A stretch of 64,000 bases of DNA, taken from the NCBI GenBank assembly GCA_934045075.1, contig OW203740.1, positions 15,042,346 through 15,106,345 of the forward strand. Direction: 5' to 3'. The DNA comes from Yponomeuta sedellus. Lineage: Eukaryota; Arthropoda; Insecta; Lepidoptera; Yponomeutidae. Made by a program: the position numbers and the translations under genes. Below the pieces are notes generated by a model, which saw only the letters and a program-made list of their open reading frames with translations, was not told the origin of the DNA and made no database searches. Below are positions 20,479 to 30,308 of this stretch, one piece after another. Numbering within the stretch: the stretch's first letter is position 1; every line of letters starts with the position of its first letter.

Positions 20479-20689
20479 ATACAATATAAATACAAGTATT
20501 AGATCGATATTAGAGTTTAGTCATGAGTTTTCAGAGACGAAAAGGCAGGAAAGAGGGGAGGGTGAGTAAGGATAAGATAAGAATATTCATATTCCCTTAT
20601 TTAGTTTAAATAACAAGATCGTCAATTAGTTTTAAATAATACAACACCGAATATTCTTCATTGTACACCAGGAAATAACAAAAATATTA

Positions 20690-20895
20690 TATGTATTAAA
20701 ACATAAACATTTACATACATACATTGCTTCAAGCCCCACAATGCGATACCCTGTGTCGTGGGAACCAGAAACAACGACTTCACAAACACGTAAACAACCA
20801 AGGCATGGGGTTTTTTTTTGTCCCCAGCAGGGGTTCGAACCCAGAACCTCTTGCATGGTAGGCAGATGCACTACCGCTGCACCACAGAGGTCGTC
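20690..20895 (-). mobile_element. tRNA-derived SINE (SINE-T4), near full length
   Basis: Minus strand: head GACGACCTCTGTGGTGCAGC then GGTAGTGCATCTGCC (box A), box B GGGTTCGAACCCCTGC, an A-run, then TTGGTTGTTTACGTGTTTGT and CACGACACAGGGTATCGC to ATGTATGTAAATG. The tRNA-like cloverleaf order is well kept, making this the best copy of the family here. Confidence 0.85.
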
Positions 20896-20936
20896 AAATA
20901 AATAAATAATAATATTTATAAAAATACTTATTGCTT

Positions 20937-21110
20937 AGTATTTTCTAAGGTTAACACGAGCAGTAGACATAATTAAAACTGTTTTTATATCCCGGATGAC
21001 TGTCAGTCATCCGGGACCACGGCACCTGAAAAAGTGCCGAAACGTTGGAAAATTGTAAAAATGTAATAAACGAGCATAAATCCGTATAAAAACAGTTATA
21101 ATTATACTTA
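20937..21110 (+). repeat. Penelope-like repeat (REP-I), snap-back copy
   Basis: The core GACCACGGCACCTGAAAAAG then TGCCGAAACGTTGG recurs at 31563. The left part is the family's 3' end reversed (AATTAAAACTGTTTTTATA against the right-end TATAAAAACAGTTATAATT), meeting at a 25-nt palindrome (20991-21015, CCCGGATGACTG arms). The GAAACGT(T/C)GG ending resembles Penelope-type ends, but the assignment is tentative. Confidence 0.5.
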
Positions 21111-21360
21111 TTGCTTCCAGCAATTTCTTCTAGACCAACGACGTTGGAGAGTGAGTTAAAAATCCAACTACATGAAAAAAACGCTCAAAAAAGAAGAGTT
21201 CAACGATTTTTTCATTAAACAGATCTTGACTAAATTTTAATGGGAAATTACTCGTAACATATGAAATCTGAAAAACACAAGTAACTGAATTAAGAGAGTA
21301 ACAGTATGTTTATAACCTAGTCAGTTTACGTAACTTTAATGGATATAGTGGAATTAGACA

Positions 21361-21443
21361 TTCCACTCGCTAACCGTGAAGAAAAACATCGTAAGGAAAC
21401 CTGAGTGCCAGGTGTGTCCATGAAATTTCCCATCCGTGGTAAT
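21361..21443 (+). mobile_element. SINE-T3 middle fragment
   Basis: CCACTCGCTAACCGTGAAGA, then AAACATCGTAAGGAAACCTG and CCCATCCGTGG: body only, no head or tail. Confidence 0.6.
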
Positions 21444-21514
21444 GAAATCTATAAAAAAATATACAGCAACTATATTTTTTTGCTATGTTAGTCCGCTTTT
21501 GATGATTGTGATTT

Positions 21515-21780
21515 TGACGGCCTCGGTGGCGCCCGCTAACTGTAAAACCGAAGGTCTCGATCCCCGGCCGGGTCAAACTAGGAAACGAACTTCTAGATTG
21601 TCTCGGGTCCTGGATGTTTTTGTATTTATTGTATTAAATCTATCATCGAGTTAGCACCTATAACACAATTCATTAAGTTGTCATTAATTCATTAAGCACC
21701 TATAACACAATTCATTAGTATAGAGCTAACGAGATCTGTGTAATATATCCATGAATATTTATTTATTTGTTTATTTTTAC
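21515..21780 (+). mobile_element. tRNA-derived SINE (SINE-T2) with internal duplication
   Basis: Head TTGACGGCCTCGGTGGCGCC with a small deletion between box A and box B, then TCGATCCCCGGCCGGGTC, the body, and a tail AATATTTATTTATTTG. The block GCACCTATAACACAATTCAT occurs twice about 45 bp apart, a duplication private to this copy. Confidence 0.85.
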
Positions 21781-22699
21781 AAGATTGGCCGAATGTTAAT
21801 GGAAAAGTACAGTAGCTAACAATTGCTTTCAAACCAGCTTTCTGGTTGTTTTCAGCGTCGGCTATCATGTATGAGGACCATTTATTACCCCATTTCTAAA
21901 TAGAAACTTCAACTTCAGTCCAGTATTTGCAATAGGAAAATAGCCGCGCTTGATCCGAGGACCAAAACACAGCGTAGTACTAGGTGCAGATGTTTCAAGT
22001 CTACACAGTAATGTATTTCAAAGGTCTAATGATCACGCATGCCTTTTAAGTCTATAAAGTTTTTCTAACTTTTCTAAAAAAATAACTAAGGTTTTGACTT
22101 TTGAAGTCATTTACGGCATTTATGGAATCTTATCATATAGACTCTGATGTAAAAGATGATTTTAGAAAAGATGGTTGTCAGGATTTCTAAAATCTGTCCA
22201 TACATACATATATTGAAATTGTGCTTTATTTTTATAAAATGTATATCATCTAATCCGTGTTTTCATCCGTTTTTATTATAGTCTTCTCATACAGTCCACC
22301 ACTACGAGTAGCTATTTATTTTTAATACTTTATATTAATTACATTTTAGTTTACTGATTAATTTAATCCTTAATTTACTATTAGTTTATATCCATTTGTA
22401 ATTCATAAAAAAGGAAACAAAATATTAGTGCATACAGAGTAAGTAAGTACATGCAGATGGTCAAAGTGGAGTTTATTTTGCCACTGATTTTTCTCCACTA
22501 CAAATACGACCTCAAGGCAGCGTAGCACACAGTACATTATCACAAGAACATAGTACATTGACAACTAACATAGTATATTGCTGACATAGTACATTGCCAT
22601 TCAGCAAACAGTTGAAATAAATTATTAATTTCGGATTTCTAAGTTACATGATTATATAGCGTTTAATTGTGAATGGTATTAGTATTCGTATACGGTAGT
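21781..22699. other. AT-rich spacer
   Basis: No gene or element recognised. At 22545-22600 the word ACATAGTACATTG is repeated about four times with variations, a small degenerate tandem repeat. Confidence 0.4.
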
Positions 22700-22757
22700 C
22701 GACTTACATCAACATTGATTAAAATAACGTTTATTTTAATATATTTTGATGTAAGTC
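22700..22757. repeat. Imperfect hairpin, about 28-bp arms
   Basis: GACTTACATCAA ... TTGATGTAAGTC, extended inward by AAAATAA/TTATTTT-type pairing. Possibly a tiny foldback element. Confidence 0.55.
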
Positions 22758-22905
22758 ACCTAGCGTATTCCCAGCACAATTTCTATATTACTTGCCCTAA
22801 CGACATAGTACAGATTAAAATATAATCATTAGGATCACACCCACGCCCTGCGGCCTTTACATAAATATAAACCTTTGGCCTTAGAATATAATACGAGCAA
22901 TCAAT

Positions 22906-23274
22906 CCGAGATCAACCCTTGTTATGTACCCGCTGCTGGGGAACGGGTCTCCTCCTGAATTGCAGAAAGTCAAGGCCATAGTCCGGCACGGGGGCCAAGT
23001 CCGCGTTGGTGGAGGATTGTAAGAAAGTGGCGGGCCTTACTGTCAGAAGTTACCAAGCCGCCCAAAAGGCCTCTCACAAGGTTTAACGAGTACCATTACA
23101 TGACAGCCGGCACCAACGGCTTAACGTGCCTTGCGAAGCACGGAAGCGCTCGGAAAAATACCACTAGCGGTGGTCACGGGACGGTCACCCATCCTGTACC
23201 TGACCGCGCCTGTTGTTGCTTAACTCAAGTGATTGATTCCAATCACGCAGTTCGACTAGGCCACGAGCGCTTCA
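22906..23274 (-). mobile_element. 5S-derived SINE, full length with 10-bp TSD
   Basis: Reference copy of the family, 369 bp. Minus strand starts TGAAGCGCTCGTGGCC. Its 5S-like promoter reads GAGTTAAGCAACAACAGGCG, then CGGTCAGGTACAGGATGGGT and GACCG, which follows the 5S internal control region base by base with few changes. The body carries GCACGTTAAGCCGTTGGTGC. The 3' end has the CCCGTTCCCCAGCAGCGGGT variant of the RTE-like tail, then GGGTTGATC. The duplicated target AGCAATCAAT lies at 22896-22905 and 23275-23284. Pol III transcription from the 5S-like promoter and reverse transcription by an RTE LINE are inferred. Confidence 0.9.
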
Positions 23275-23828
23275 AGCAATCAATTAAAAATGAAGAATTT
23301 ATATTGTAGAACTTGTTTTCTACACTTCGCTTTATTATCAGACTCGAGCAAACGATATTGTCGAAGGATATTTAAATAACACCTATCTTATTGCACGAGT
23401 GAGAGTTGAAAAAAGTTACAAGCAAACACGCGATTGTTTGTGCTGTTAAATGGATTATAAATGTAAATTTTACTGCATTCGCATCTGCATTGCCACTTTC
23501 AGGGTTACGATGGGCGATGGAGGCAAGAAACGGAAAGTGGTATGAAAAAGTCGATTTTCCGGTCTGTTGTGTTACTTTACTCGCAATTGATGTGATAGGC
23601 GCCAATTGCTTAATTCAGGTTGAAAGTTTTGTAATGCAGTAATTTAATTATTTGTGTTTGTTCCCAGGGATTGTTTATTGTAGAATCCTTTGACTAAGCG
23701 TGCGTTTGTTTCGTTTCTTAGTTATAAAACAATTTTATAAAATGTGGATTGCGGAGTGGGGAACTTATTTATATTATTTTGTTATGTTTAAATACAATTT
23801 ATTTTTAAATCCCCCGTGCTGAGAATAA
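23275..23828. other. Spacer with an unrecognised open frame
   Basis: Overlapping open frames on both strands (23372-23642, about 78 codons) lack motifs or splice sites. Otherwise AT-rich. Confidence 0.3.
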
Positions 23829-23980
23829 TACAGAGAATATTGTAAAGAGGTCTGAAATTTGGCCGATTCCGGCACTTGCCCATTAGCTCAGTTGGGAGAC
23901 CGCTGGTACGATTAGTCAGAGGTCGCAGGTTCGAGTCCCGGCAAGGGCGGAATTTTCAGCCTCTAAATAGGTTCTTATGT
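23829..23980 (+). mobile_element. 308-bp tRNA-like SINE (SINE-T1), partial
   Basis: AATACAGAGAATATTGTAAA leads to the tRNA-like region GCCCATTAGCTCAGTTGGGA (box A) ... GGTTCGAGTCCCGGC (box B), then CAGCCTCTAAATAGG. Relative to the array at 32-33 kb it is diverged. The 3' end is lost. Confidence 0.8.
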
Positions 23981-24180
23981 ATAAATTCAAGATACATTGC
24001 AGTTCTGTTTGTTGTCCCTAGTAAAGAAAATACAATAAAAATACTGTAAGCATTGTTTAGCGTACTTCTATTTATATTTTCTAGTTGCTCAGTTACTCTA
24101 CTACACAGATAGTGATTGCAGCCGATATAATCTTGGCGATATTGTGGATGGCATAATCAGCGATGGCAAACATAATTGAT

Positions 24181-24299
24181 ACGAAGTATACCTAAGCCAT
24201 AGGTATACTTCGTATATATACCTATACCTATATACCTATCGAACATATACCTATACCTAAGTATACCTTGTATATACTTAAGTATACCTAAGTATATAC
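24181..24299. repeat. TATACCTA-rich degenerate satellite
   Basis: Repeated TATACCTA/TAAGTATACC words, including a palindrome ACGAAGTATACCTA-agcca-TAGGTATACTTCGT at 24180-24212. The same words resume at 24535, after the RTE fragment, so the LINE inserted into this satellite. Confidence 0.7.
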
Positions 24300-24509
24300 T
24301 TGGCTAGAAGGGAAGACGGCCGGTGGACCAGGGCAGTATCGGAGTGGTGGCCAAGGGAGGGAAGGAGGTTGGTAGGCAGACCACCGACACGATGGTCAGA
24401 CGACATCGTGAGGGTTGCGGGCCAGAGATGGACCAGGTTAGCACAGGACCGTGAGGAATGGCGCAATAAAAAGGAGGCCTATGCCCAGCAGTGGGTTGAT
24501 GTGGGCTGA
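24300..24509 (+). pseudogene. RTE endonuclease/reverse transcriptase, intact C-terminal frame
   Basis: A 69-codon frame. After the RRLVGRPPTRWSDDI block comes VAGQRWTRLAQDREEW and the end KEAYAQQWVDVG with a stop. This is the conserved C-terminus of RTE-clade polyproteins in Lepidoptera and represents a different, less eroded subfamily from the RCWMRQAEDR copies elsewhere here. The nuclease and reverse-transcriptase domains are absent, so it is a dead 5'-truncated insertion. The first ATG is fortuitous. Confidence 0.85.
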
Positions 24510-25127
24510 TTATAGTTAGATATAGATTATAGAAGTATACCTATATGTTCTTCGCCGAAAGTAACTAGAAAGAAGAATGTTTGAACTTTCTTTAAGGAAT
24601 TGCAGATCAGTGAAACATAGTTATCTTTTACACTCGTTTATTTTCAGGATTCTTAACTCCAAACTACAGCGATGCACATTATGGCATGATCATCTCTGAC
24701 TTAGATTTTTTTATATGTGCGTCTGACTAAACATTTTATTATTGTCATTTTACTTAAGAATAGTATCATTATGTGGCAATTTGACTACCTTTCTTATCGG
24801 CATGAGTTTGCGATGGACACGTAAGGGTTTTTTTTTAATAAATTGAACTTAATATGCCTAAAATCGAGCTCGAAGAAGTCACATTTTACGTCTTCCGCGA
24901 GTGGGATCCGAGATACGTCCATGTGTCAAATCTATGTGTAAGTACATCATTCTTCAAAAAGGTCAGCTTGGGTCCTCTCCGCCATTAAAGTTTGGCAGTC
25001 AGCTGTTTACTCAAGCACCCACCTGATCACGTGAGAGAAATGATTGATATCGAACAAAAAGTATTAATTACATTGATGGATTCGGTGTCTGCAGCCAATT
25101 TAATGCTATAATCTTTTTTGCGCTCTA
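24510..25127. other. Spacer
   Basis: No gene or repeat recognised. Confidence 0.4.
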
Positions 25128-25200
25128 TATACTCTCGGATGGAGAGAGCTTATGGGCTTAATGAGCACTCATGCCCACCGCTGCGGATTGCGAATAGGGC
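25128..25200 (-). mobile_element. SINE-T3 3' part
   Basis: Reversed block ATACTCTCGGATGGAGAGAG, then CTTATGGGCTTAATGAG and CATGCCCACCGCTGCGGATT, matching the CGCGGTGGGCACGCGTGGCA stretch at 57540 in reverse. Confidence 0.6.
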
Positions 25201-25268
25201 TGTCAATGTCATTAAGGAGACCGTAGACGCTGCCGCGAAAGTTTTTATTTACTATTATTTATTTATTT

Positions 25269-25330
25269 CATCACACTTACAACCATCATAACAGGCCACC
25301 CTGTAATGATAGTTGCAAGTGTGATTGTGG
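25269..25330. repeat. Imperfect hairpin repeat
   Basis: CACACTTACAACCATCAT ... ATGATAGTTGCAAGTGTG with CAGG/CCTG pairing inside. Arms of about 24 bp with mismatches. Probably a small foldback. Confidence 0.6.
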
Positions 25331-26220
25331 TGTATATATTGCGATAGTGAAATACGAAATATATATTGTATAAATTAAACTATACATTATTACAACACAA
25401 AGTACTATAAAAATCAATAAAATTATAAAACAATTTGAAATAATCTAACTACACATGTCAATAAAATACTTAAAACAATAAAAACATTATTAATTCATAG
25501 ACTTCATTACAGTGATACAGAATAAGATAAGATGACTTTTCTGTGTGGGCTTCGTCCCGTCCCTTCAATACATTTTGTATGAACTGAACGGACAACTGTT
25601 TATGATAGAATATGCTTATGATGACATTTGTATCGGTACTGTTCCTGCATGCTTAATGCTAACTACACAGACCTAACACAAGCTCATACATCGGACAAAT
25701 TCCCGCCAGTTGTGTACTCTGCGCAGCAAGCAAAGCCGATTTAGGCCGGGCGTGCCCGGGTTCGGTTCCCGGGGCTTACGATGTGTATGCAAGTGTATAC
25801 TTTGTGTCGCGACACCTCCTCTCGGTAGGCAAGTCATAAGGGGATTATGGGTGTTCATTCTTAAAGGGATCCAAGAGCTAGTCACTAACTAATAAAAAAA
25901 CATATTTTCTTTTGTAGATGGCATTTTGAAAACCTAATTAGATGGTATTTGCAAAAAATATCTGTACAATCTCTTAATCATGTTGACAGTGATTTTTAGG
26001 ACCCACGACAGAGAATAGGTTTTATGCTACAGGTTCACAGCAATCGGTTTAAAAATCACGAGCGAAAGATTGTACTGACATTTTTTGTATACAAGGGAAA
26101 AAAAAGATATTATTTTCCCCTTGGTGGCGGCAGTGTTACTCTGTGAAGCCCCTTAAGGCATGTGTTACGTATAACTAACAATTTTAATGACTGTAGTTTT
26201 AAGGACTCGCGATGCTCTAC
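25331..26220. other. Spacer with a GC-rich tRNA-like scrap
   Basis: At 25735-25790 GGGCGTGCCCGGGTTCGGTT then CCCGGGGC has a box B-like core. It lies in a small GC-rich island (25690-25830) with open frames on both strands but no box A at tRNA spacing. Probably a worn SINE. The rest is AT-rich. Confidence 0.35.
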
Positions 26221-26275
26221 ATAGATAGAAAGAGAACACTTTATTGTACATAAAAAAGGAAATTATATTCATAGT
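26221..26275 (-). repeat. Retroelement 3' tail (REP-R)
   Basis: AACACTTTATTGTACATAAA, a reversed AATAAA-bearing tail shared with 41277, 43552 and 61437 (ACTTTATTGCACA). Confidence 0.5.
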
Positions 26276-26485
26276 CATATATTAAACGGGCACTAGGGTA
26301 ATTACTTTTTACCTAAATAAAAACAAAATGGCGGATTCCCAGCAGGGGATCAATTAACTTACAAGAAATTCAATGCGGACCTAGTTGAATCCGAAGTCTT
26401 TATTAGCAGTCAAGTTTTTGTTTTTATAAAAAAACAGAAAAATCAACATAACATCAACTCACAATCGGATGTAAGTGTACAGACC

Positions 26486-26725
26486 GCAAAATTGAAGTGG
26501 AACTGGGCCGGCCACGTAAGCCGCATGAATCCGAATAGGTGGGCGAGACTGGCGGCCGAGTGGGTAACGCGCGTCGGACACCGCAAACGACGGCGGCCAT
26601 GAACACGTTGTCAGGATAATCTCGAATTTCTTAATTAATCAAATTCTTGCCGGAGATGTCAGAGATGTCAAATGACCGGAAATCTTGGCCTAAAAGAGGA
26701 GAGGCCTTTGCCCTGCAGTGAACTG
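26486..26725 (+). pseudogene. Degenerate RTE LINE C-terminus (second subfamily)
   Basis: In frame: KLKWNWAGHVSRMNPNRWA, then AAEWVTRVGHRKRRRP, a broken RW-DNL block, and SWPKREEAFA followed by the CCTGCAGTGAACTGACGCGA tail. The order KLKW-WAGH-RM-RW ... EAF(A/V)LQ is diagnostic of RTE-like C-termini. It contains frameshifts and a stop. Confidence 0.75.
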
Positions 26726-26744
26726 ACGCGACATTAAAAAAAAA

Positions 26745-26800
26745 ACAGCAACTCACGCGTGTATCCCGGAGTGATAAGCAGATACCAGGGTCTGCCTTTT
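26745..26800 (+). repeat. REP-X fragment
   Basis: ACTCACGCGTGTATCCCGGA then GATAAGCAGA, matching the start of the window. Confidence 0.5.
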
Positions 26801-26904
26801 ATACAAATGTAATTTAGAGACAGCTACAACGAGAGATCAACGAGAGAGTTTCATAAGAAATAGGAGGAAGCGAAATTTTTGAGATTTGTCCTGCTGACCT
26901 GCAC

Positions 26905-27197
26905 AGGTCTGTTTCATAAGCCTACAATTCATATTCCCTTCCGGCCGCCATCGCAACTGAGTTTCGCAACCAGTTGCCAATAAAGAATGAAAAATTCTTC
27001 AGTATCGCAACTGGTTGCGAAACTCAGTTGCGATGGCGGCCGGAAGGTCATATCATGGTTTACTATGACAATTCGATGTTCATTGCGAAATCGATTAACG
27101 CACATATTAAGAAGTTAGGAATATTCTACTACGCAATGTACATCGAATTGTCATTATTAACTACGAACAGTAGTTTGATGAAACTCCGCTTTAGGGG
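26905..27197. mobile_element. MITE-4 with nested long hairpin
   Basis: Outer ends GTTTCATAAGCCTACAATTC and, reversed, GTTTCATCAAACTACTGTTC pair imperfectly. Inside, 27065-27085 (GACAATTCGATGTTCATTGC) pairs with 27134-27155. A perfect 41-bp inverted repeat occupies 26937-27047. Related terminal sequences occur at 2284, 41490, 44452, 50540 and 60150. Confidence 0.6.
26937..27047. repeat. Perfect 41-bp inverted repeat, 29-nt loop
   Basis: Arms 26937-26977 and 27007-27047 are exact reverse complements, starting CCTTCCGGCCGCCATCGCAA. The arms are much more GC-rich than the surroundings. Confidence 0.9.
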
Positions 27198-28018
27198 CCG
27201 ATTCTCGCCCCATGCGAATTGAAAGCGTAGACGCAAAATATTCGTAGGCCTAGTCATTTGTCGCATAAAAATAAAATAACTCGACAGTCATTAAATATTT
27301 ATTTTTTCATTCGAATTAAATCTAGCATGGCGTTCAGAATACAGATTTTGGCTGCAGCTGGCATTTTATGTGGAATGGAATTACTTGCTAGAAGTGAGAA
27401 TTGGCTGGTGTTAGACAAAACTTCAGCTCCGCTCAGAGAATTTGCACACTGTTCGAGTGAGCCTAGATTACGCCGGAGGCTGCAACTGATACTTGTACTT
27501 AATTCTGAAGGGCTACCATGAGTTCTATAGTGTCTAATAAAACTAGGTAACGATATTTTCTGGGCCGAATATCATGTGATGAGAACGAATCATACATATT
27601 ATCATATATTGGATAATGTGGATAATATATTACATATTATCCACGTATGTATATCTCTATTTCAAATAAGATACAGATACATTTCATTTCTGGCTGTAGT
27701 GATTCCGTGGAGACCTTTTGCTACAGAGATCGCGCTACTGAACCAAAAATAAAGTGTTACACATTGTGTCCGGACTTCCAACCTAGAAGTCCCTGTGTAT
27801 TGTGTAGGAAGGCTGCTTCCGTGTGCTTAACTGGTACTTACTATAGTTATGACAAATATTAAAAAAAACTTAATACTTACAAGAACACATTATATTAACC
27901 GTTTCCGCTTGGGAGCACTTACATTTGTACAAAAAGGATTAGTCTGGATGCAAAAAGGACATCACAAACATGGAAATGTTTATGATGTCCTAGCCTACTG
28001 GTTATTATTATTCGTTCG
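27198..28018. other. Spacer with two unrecognised open frames
   Basis: 27327-27521 (from ATGGCGTTCAG) encodes a peptide starting MAFRIQILAAAGILCGMELL, hydrophobic at its N-terminus. 27647-27862 is cysteine-rich (CYTLC, CVLCRK). Neither matches a family I can name with confidence. Worn transposase ends are possible. At 27935-28005 TTGTACAAAAAGGATTAGTC and GATGTCCTAGCC resemble the SINE-T5 body. Confidence 0.3.
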
Positions 28019-28092
28019 TTATCAACCCTCGTATGTTCCCACATGCAGGAAGCTTAGGTCATACTCTACCGCCAGGGCCAAGTCAGGTTATT
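28019..28092 (-). mobile_element. 5S-derived SINE, 3' scrap
   Basis: TTATCAACCCTCGTATGTTC, then CATGCAGGAAGCTTAGGTCA, TACTCTACCGCC and GGGCCAAGTC. Diverged. Confidence 0.65.
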
Positions 28093-28156
28093 GTTATAAC
28101 CATTATATTATTAGTTTATTAATTCGCTTAGAAAATCAGTTTTTTTCCTTTTTTAG

Positions 28157-28217
28157 CCGGCTGCGCGACGATGACGTCTCGGCGACGGCAATGGGCGCTT
28201 TCGTACTAGATATATAA
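28157..28217 (+). CDS. Candidate terminal exon, unknown protein
   Basis: A strong polypyrimidine acceptor (TTTTTTCCTTTTTTAG) is followed by a 61-bp GC-rich block that ends in TAA at 28215-28217. Read from 28158 it encodes RLRDDDVSATAMGAFVLDI, so the exon would begin with one base of a split codon. The sequence is not repeated elsewhere in the window and its composition contrasts with the AT-rich left flank. GC-rich DNA continues to about 28375, with a second acceptor-like site near 28267 and other open frames. It may be a separate gene or an alternative end of the gene at 12567. The family is not recognised. Confidence 0.4.
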
Positions 28218-29367
28218 TAAGTGCATCTCATGGTTGTCCAGAGCTTAACTCCAGCTACAGTCTCCAGCCCACCTACCGGCGCCGAGAACTCTCGAACCCA
28301 CGGGGCCAAGTGGCGGGAACAATGCGGCACCTCTACAGCCTCACTCGATAGCCCGTGCAAGTGGCGGAATTGATTTTTTATGAATTACTTATTGTAAAGG
28401 AAAGTAATTTTTAACTGTAGAGGATTGCGACTTGGTACTTTGTATGCTCTTCAGTGGCTTGAAAAGGGTTAACCTTTCCTTATTGAGAATTTAACAAAGT
28501 CATACATTTCAATAGTCTAAACGGGATTAGATTTTAAGGTGTAGTCAAATCCATATTTTTCTGATGCTTCTCTCCATATAAAAATCTTAATGTGAAGGTA
28601 TTTTTTTTAAAATCTGGTCCAACCGAAACCAGAAAATGAAATTGCAGAAATATAGTGAAGTTTATAATTTTGTCTCGAACCTAAATAAACACATTGTGAC
28701 ATACCTTACCATCATAATTTAATGTAATTTTAATACCTTGATCGTTTCATGAATAAAACTCGAGATATTAAACTGTTAGATTTATTTCTCCCAAGTTTAC
28801 AGGATCTTATTCCAACAACTAGCCGCTACGGCTGCCTCTTCCGAACTGACTCCCGTGTGCCTGCTGTGCTGATCGCACAGCAACCAAAAATGCCTCCCTT
28901 CCATGCCCATTCCAATTATTTTAGAATCGGCCAATCCGTTAAAAGCATAGATTTGACCAATCAAGGACAAGCATCTGTGTTGCCAGTAATTGAATATCAA
29001 ATTATAAATATAAAATTGGCTTTCAATAGTTTTTTTTTACAAATAAAATTATTTAAACCAAACATCTTAATTGAAAGTTATCAGGAAATATAATTCAAAT
29101 TCCACAAATCATGACAATCGTGACTTCTGTTTCTGCAAGAGGTGCAGTCCTTAAAAAAAGGAGCAACGATTTTGTACACCTTGTAAAAACTCAAGCAGAT
29201 CTGGAGACCCCCTTTTATTATTTGCCCCAACTCGAACGATCTGTTATTACGTTCGCCAGTCGCCACTTCCTACAATCTAGCTCAGCGATTCCCAAAGAGG
29301 GTTCCGCGGTAAAAAAAAACCTTGGAAAAGTCACGGGGTTCCGTGAATCGCATACCGGTTGTAGAGC
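28218..29367. other. Possible 3' UTR, then spacer
   Basis: 28218-28375 is GC-rich and open in several frames. From 28380 it is AT-rich. Open frames at 28749-29093 (114 codons) and 29111-29374 (87 codons) have no recognised motif, and the first is also open on the opposite strand. Confidence 0.3.
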
Positions 29368-29425
29368 TAGTTAGTTAACTAGACCTGAGATTTTCGCTCT
29401 TATCATAGTTGAGCCATTGTACGGG
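29368..29425 (+). repeat. REP-AA copy
   Basis: TTAGTTAACTAGACCTGAGA, then GAGCCATTGTACGGG; compare 2484 and 14602. Confidence 0.5.
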
Positions 29426-29683
29426 TTTTCTTCACAATCCGCTATTTGACACGTATCAAATTTGACGCGATAAACGAATATTTCCTATAGTATATAACGT
29501 AAGAAACCGAAATATATTGATTTTGCTAAGTATGCAGAATGGCTGCAAAATTTGCAAAGTAAAAAAAAAATTCCTCGCTTAATTTGTAACGTCGAAAACG
29601 CTATCCGCCAACTTGAAACCATCTAAAGTATGTAAACAAACATCTTTCAGCCAGAGCCAGTGGACATTGATTATTATAGGACT

Positions 29684-29849
29684 TACATCAAAGTGATCTT
29701 CACATAAATACACCCGAGTTTCAATTGATAAAGAGTCGGGGTCTCTATTGGCAAGTTTGAGAGAAGTTTTTCGAATGTTAATTTCACTGGGTACACGAAT
29801 CCACAACCCCCCGGGGGTCTTTATTGACGTGTTTTTTCATTCTCGAACA
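29684..29849 (-). pseudogene. THAP-type zinc-finger fragment
   Basis: Minus frame reads NTSIKTPGGLWIRVP, then NIRKTSLKLANRDPDSL and VYLCEDHFD. W-RVP, K-ANRD and CxxHF(D) in this order are hallmarks of THAP DNA-binding domains common in insect genes and domesticated or active transposases. The upstream C-containing part (TGT at 29847-29849) needs a one-base frameshift in an A-run. The downstream AVPTF-like box is not evident. Most likely a decayed transposon or gene fragment. Confidence 0.6.
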
Positions 29850-29952
29850 ATTCAATAATGATATTGGTATATTTTGGATGTAAATTCGATGAAATCATGC
29901 TTGCGTTGTTGTTATTTCACTATGCTCGGAAATCACTTACAGAAAATTTAAT

Positions 29953-30308
29953 TATACTATTTTTATTTTTAATGCACTAACCCGTGCTAAGGACAAATTT
30001 AAAAACCTATTTAGAGGCTAAAAATTTCACCCATGCCGGGATTCGAACCCGCAACCTCTGGATATCCGTGCCAGCGCTCTTACAATTGAGCCAATGGGCG
30101 ACTCAACGGCATCAGTGAAATTTAGAACCTCTTTACACTATTCTCTGTATTACGTACAGGCAGCGACATCTGGCTTAAGCAAATTGCATCAGTCGGGGCT
30201 GTAAGTGTTGCAATTTGCTTAAGCCAGATGTCGCTAGCCACGGATAGCCAGAGGTTGCGGGTTCGAATCCCGGCATGGGTGAAATTTTTAGCCTCTAAAT
30301 AGGTTTTT
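29953..30308 (-). mobile_element. Snap-back 308-bp SINE with 12-bp TSD
   Basis: A minus-oriented copy (left end TATACTATTTTTATTTTTAA, tRNA-like region with reversed box B GGGATTCGAACCCGC) runs to about 30205. An inverted plus-oriented second half then follows (TTGCTTAAGCCAGATGTCGC ... GGGTTCGAATCCCGG ... TAGCCTCTAAATAGG). The duplicated target AGAAAATTTAAT lies at 29941-29952 and 30309-30320, so the inverted pair integrated as one unit. Confidence 0.9.

Noticed and set aside
24180..24212. loxP-like site (ACGAAGTAT arms)
   Set aside because: Arm sequence, 5-nt spacer and satellite setting do not match a recombinase site. It arises from the TATACCTA repeat.
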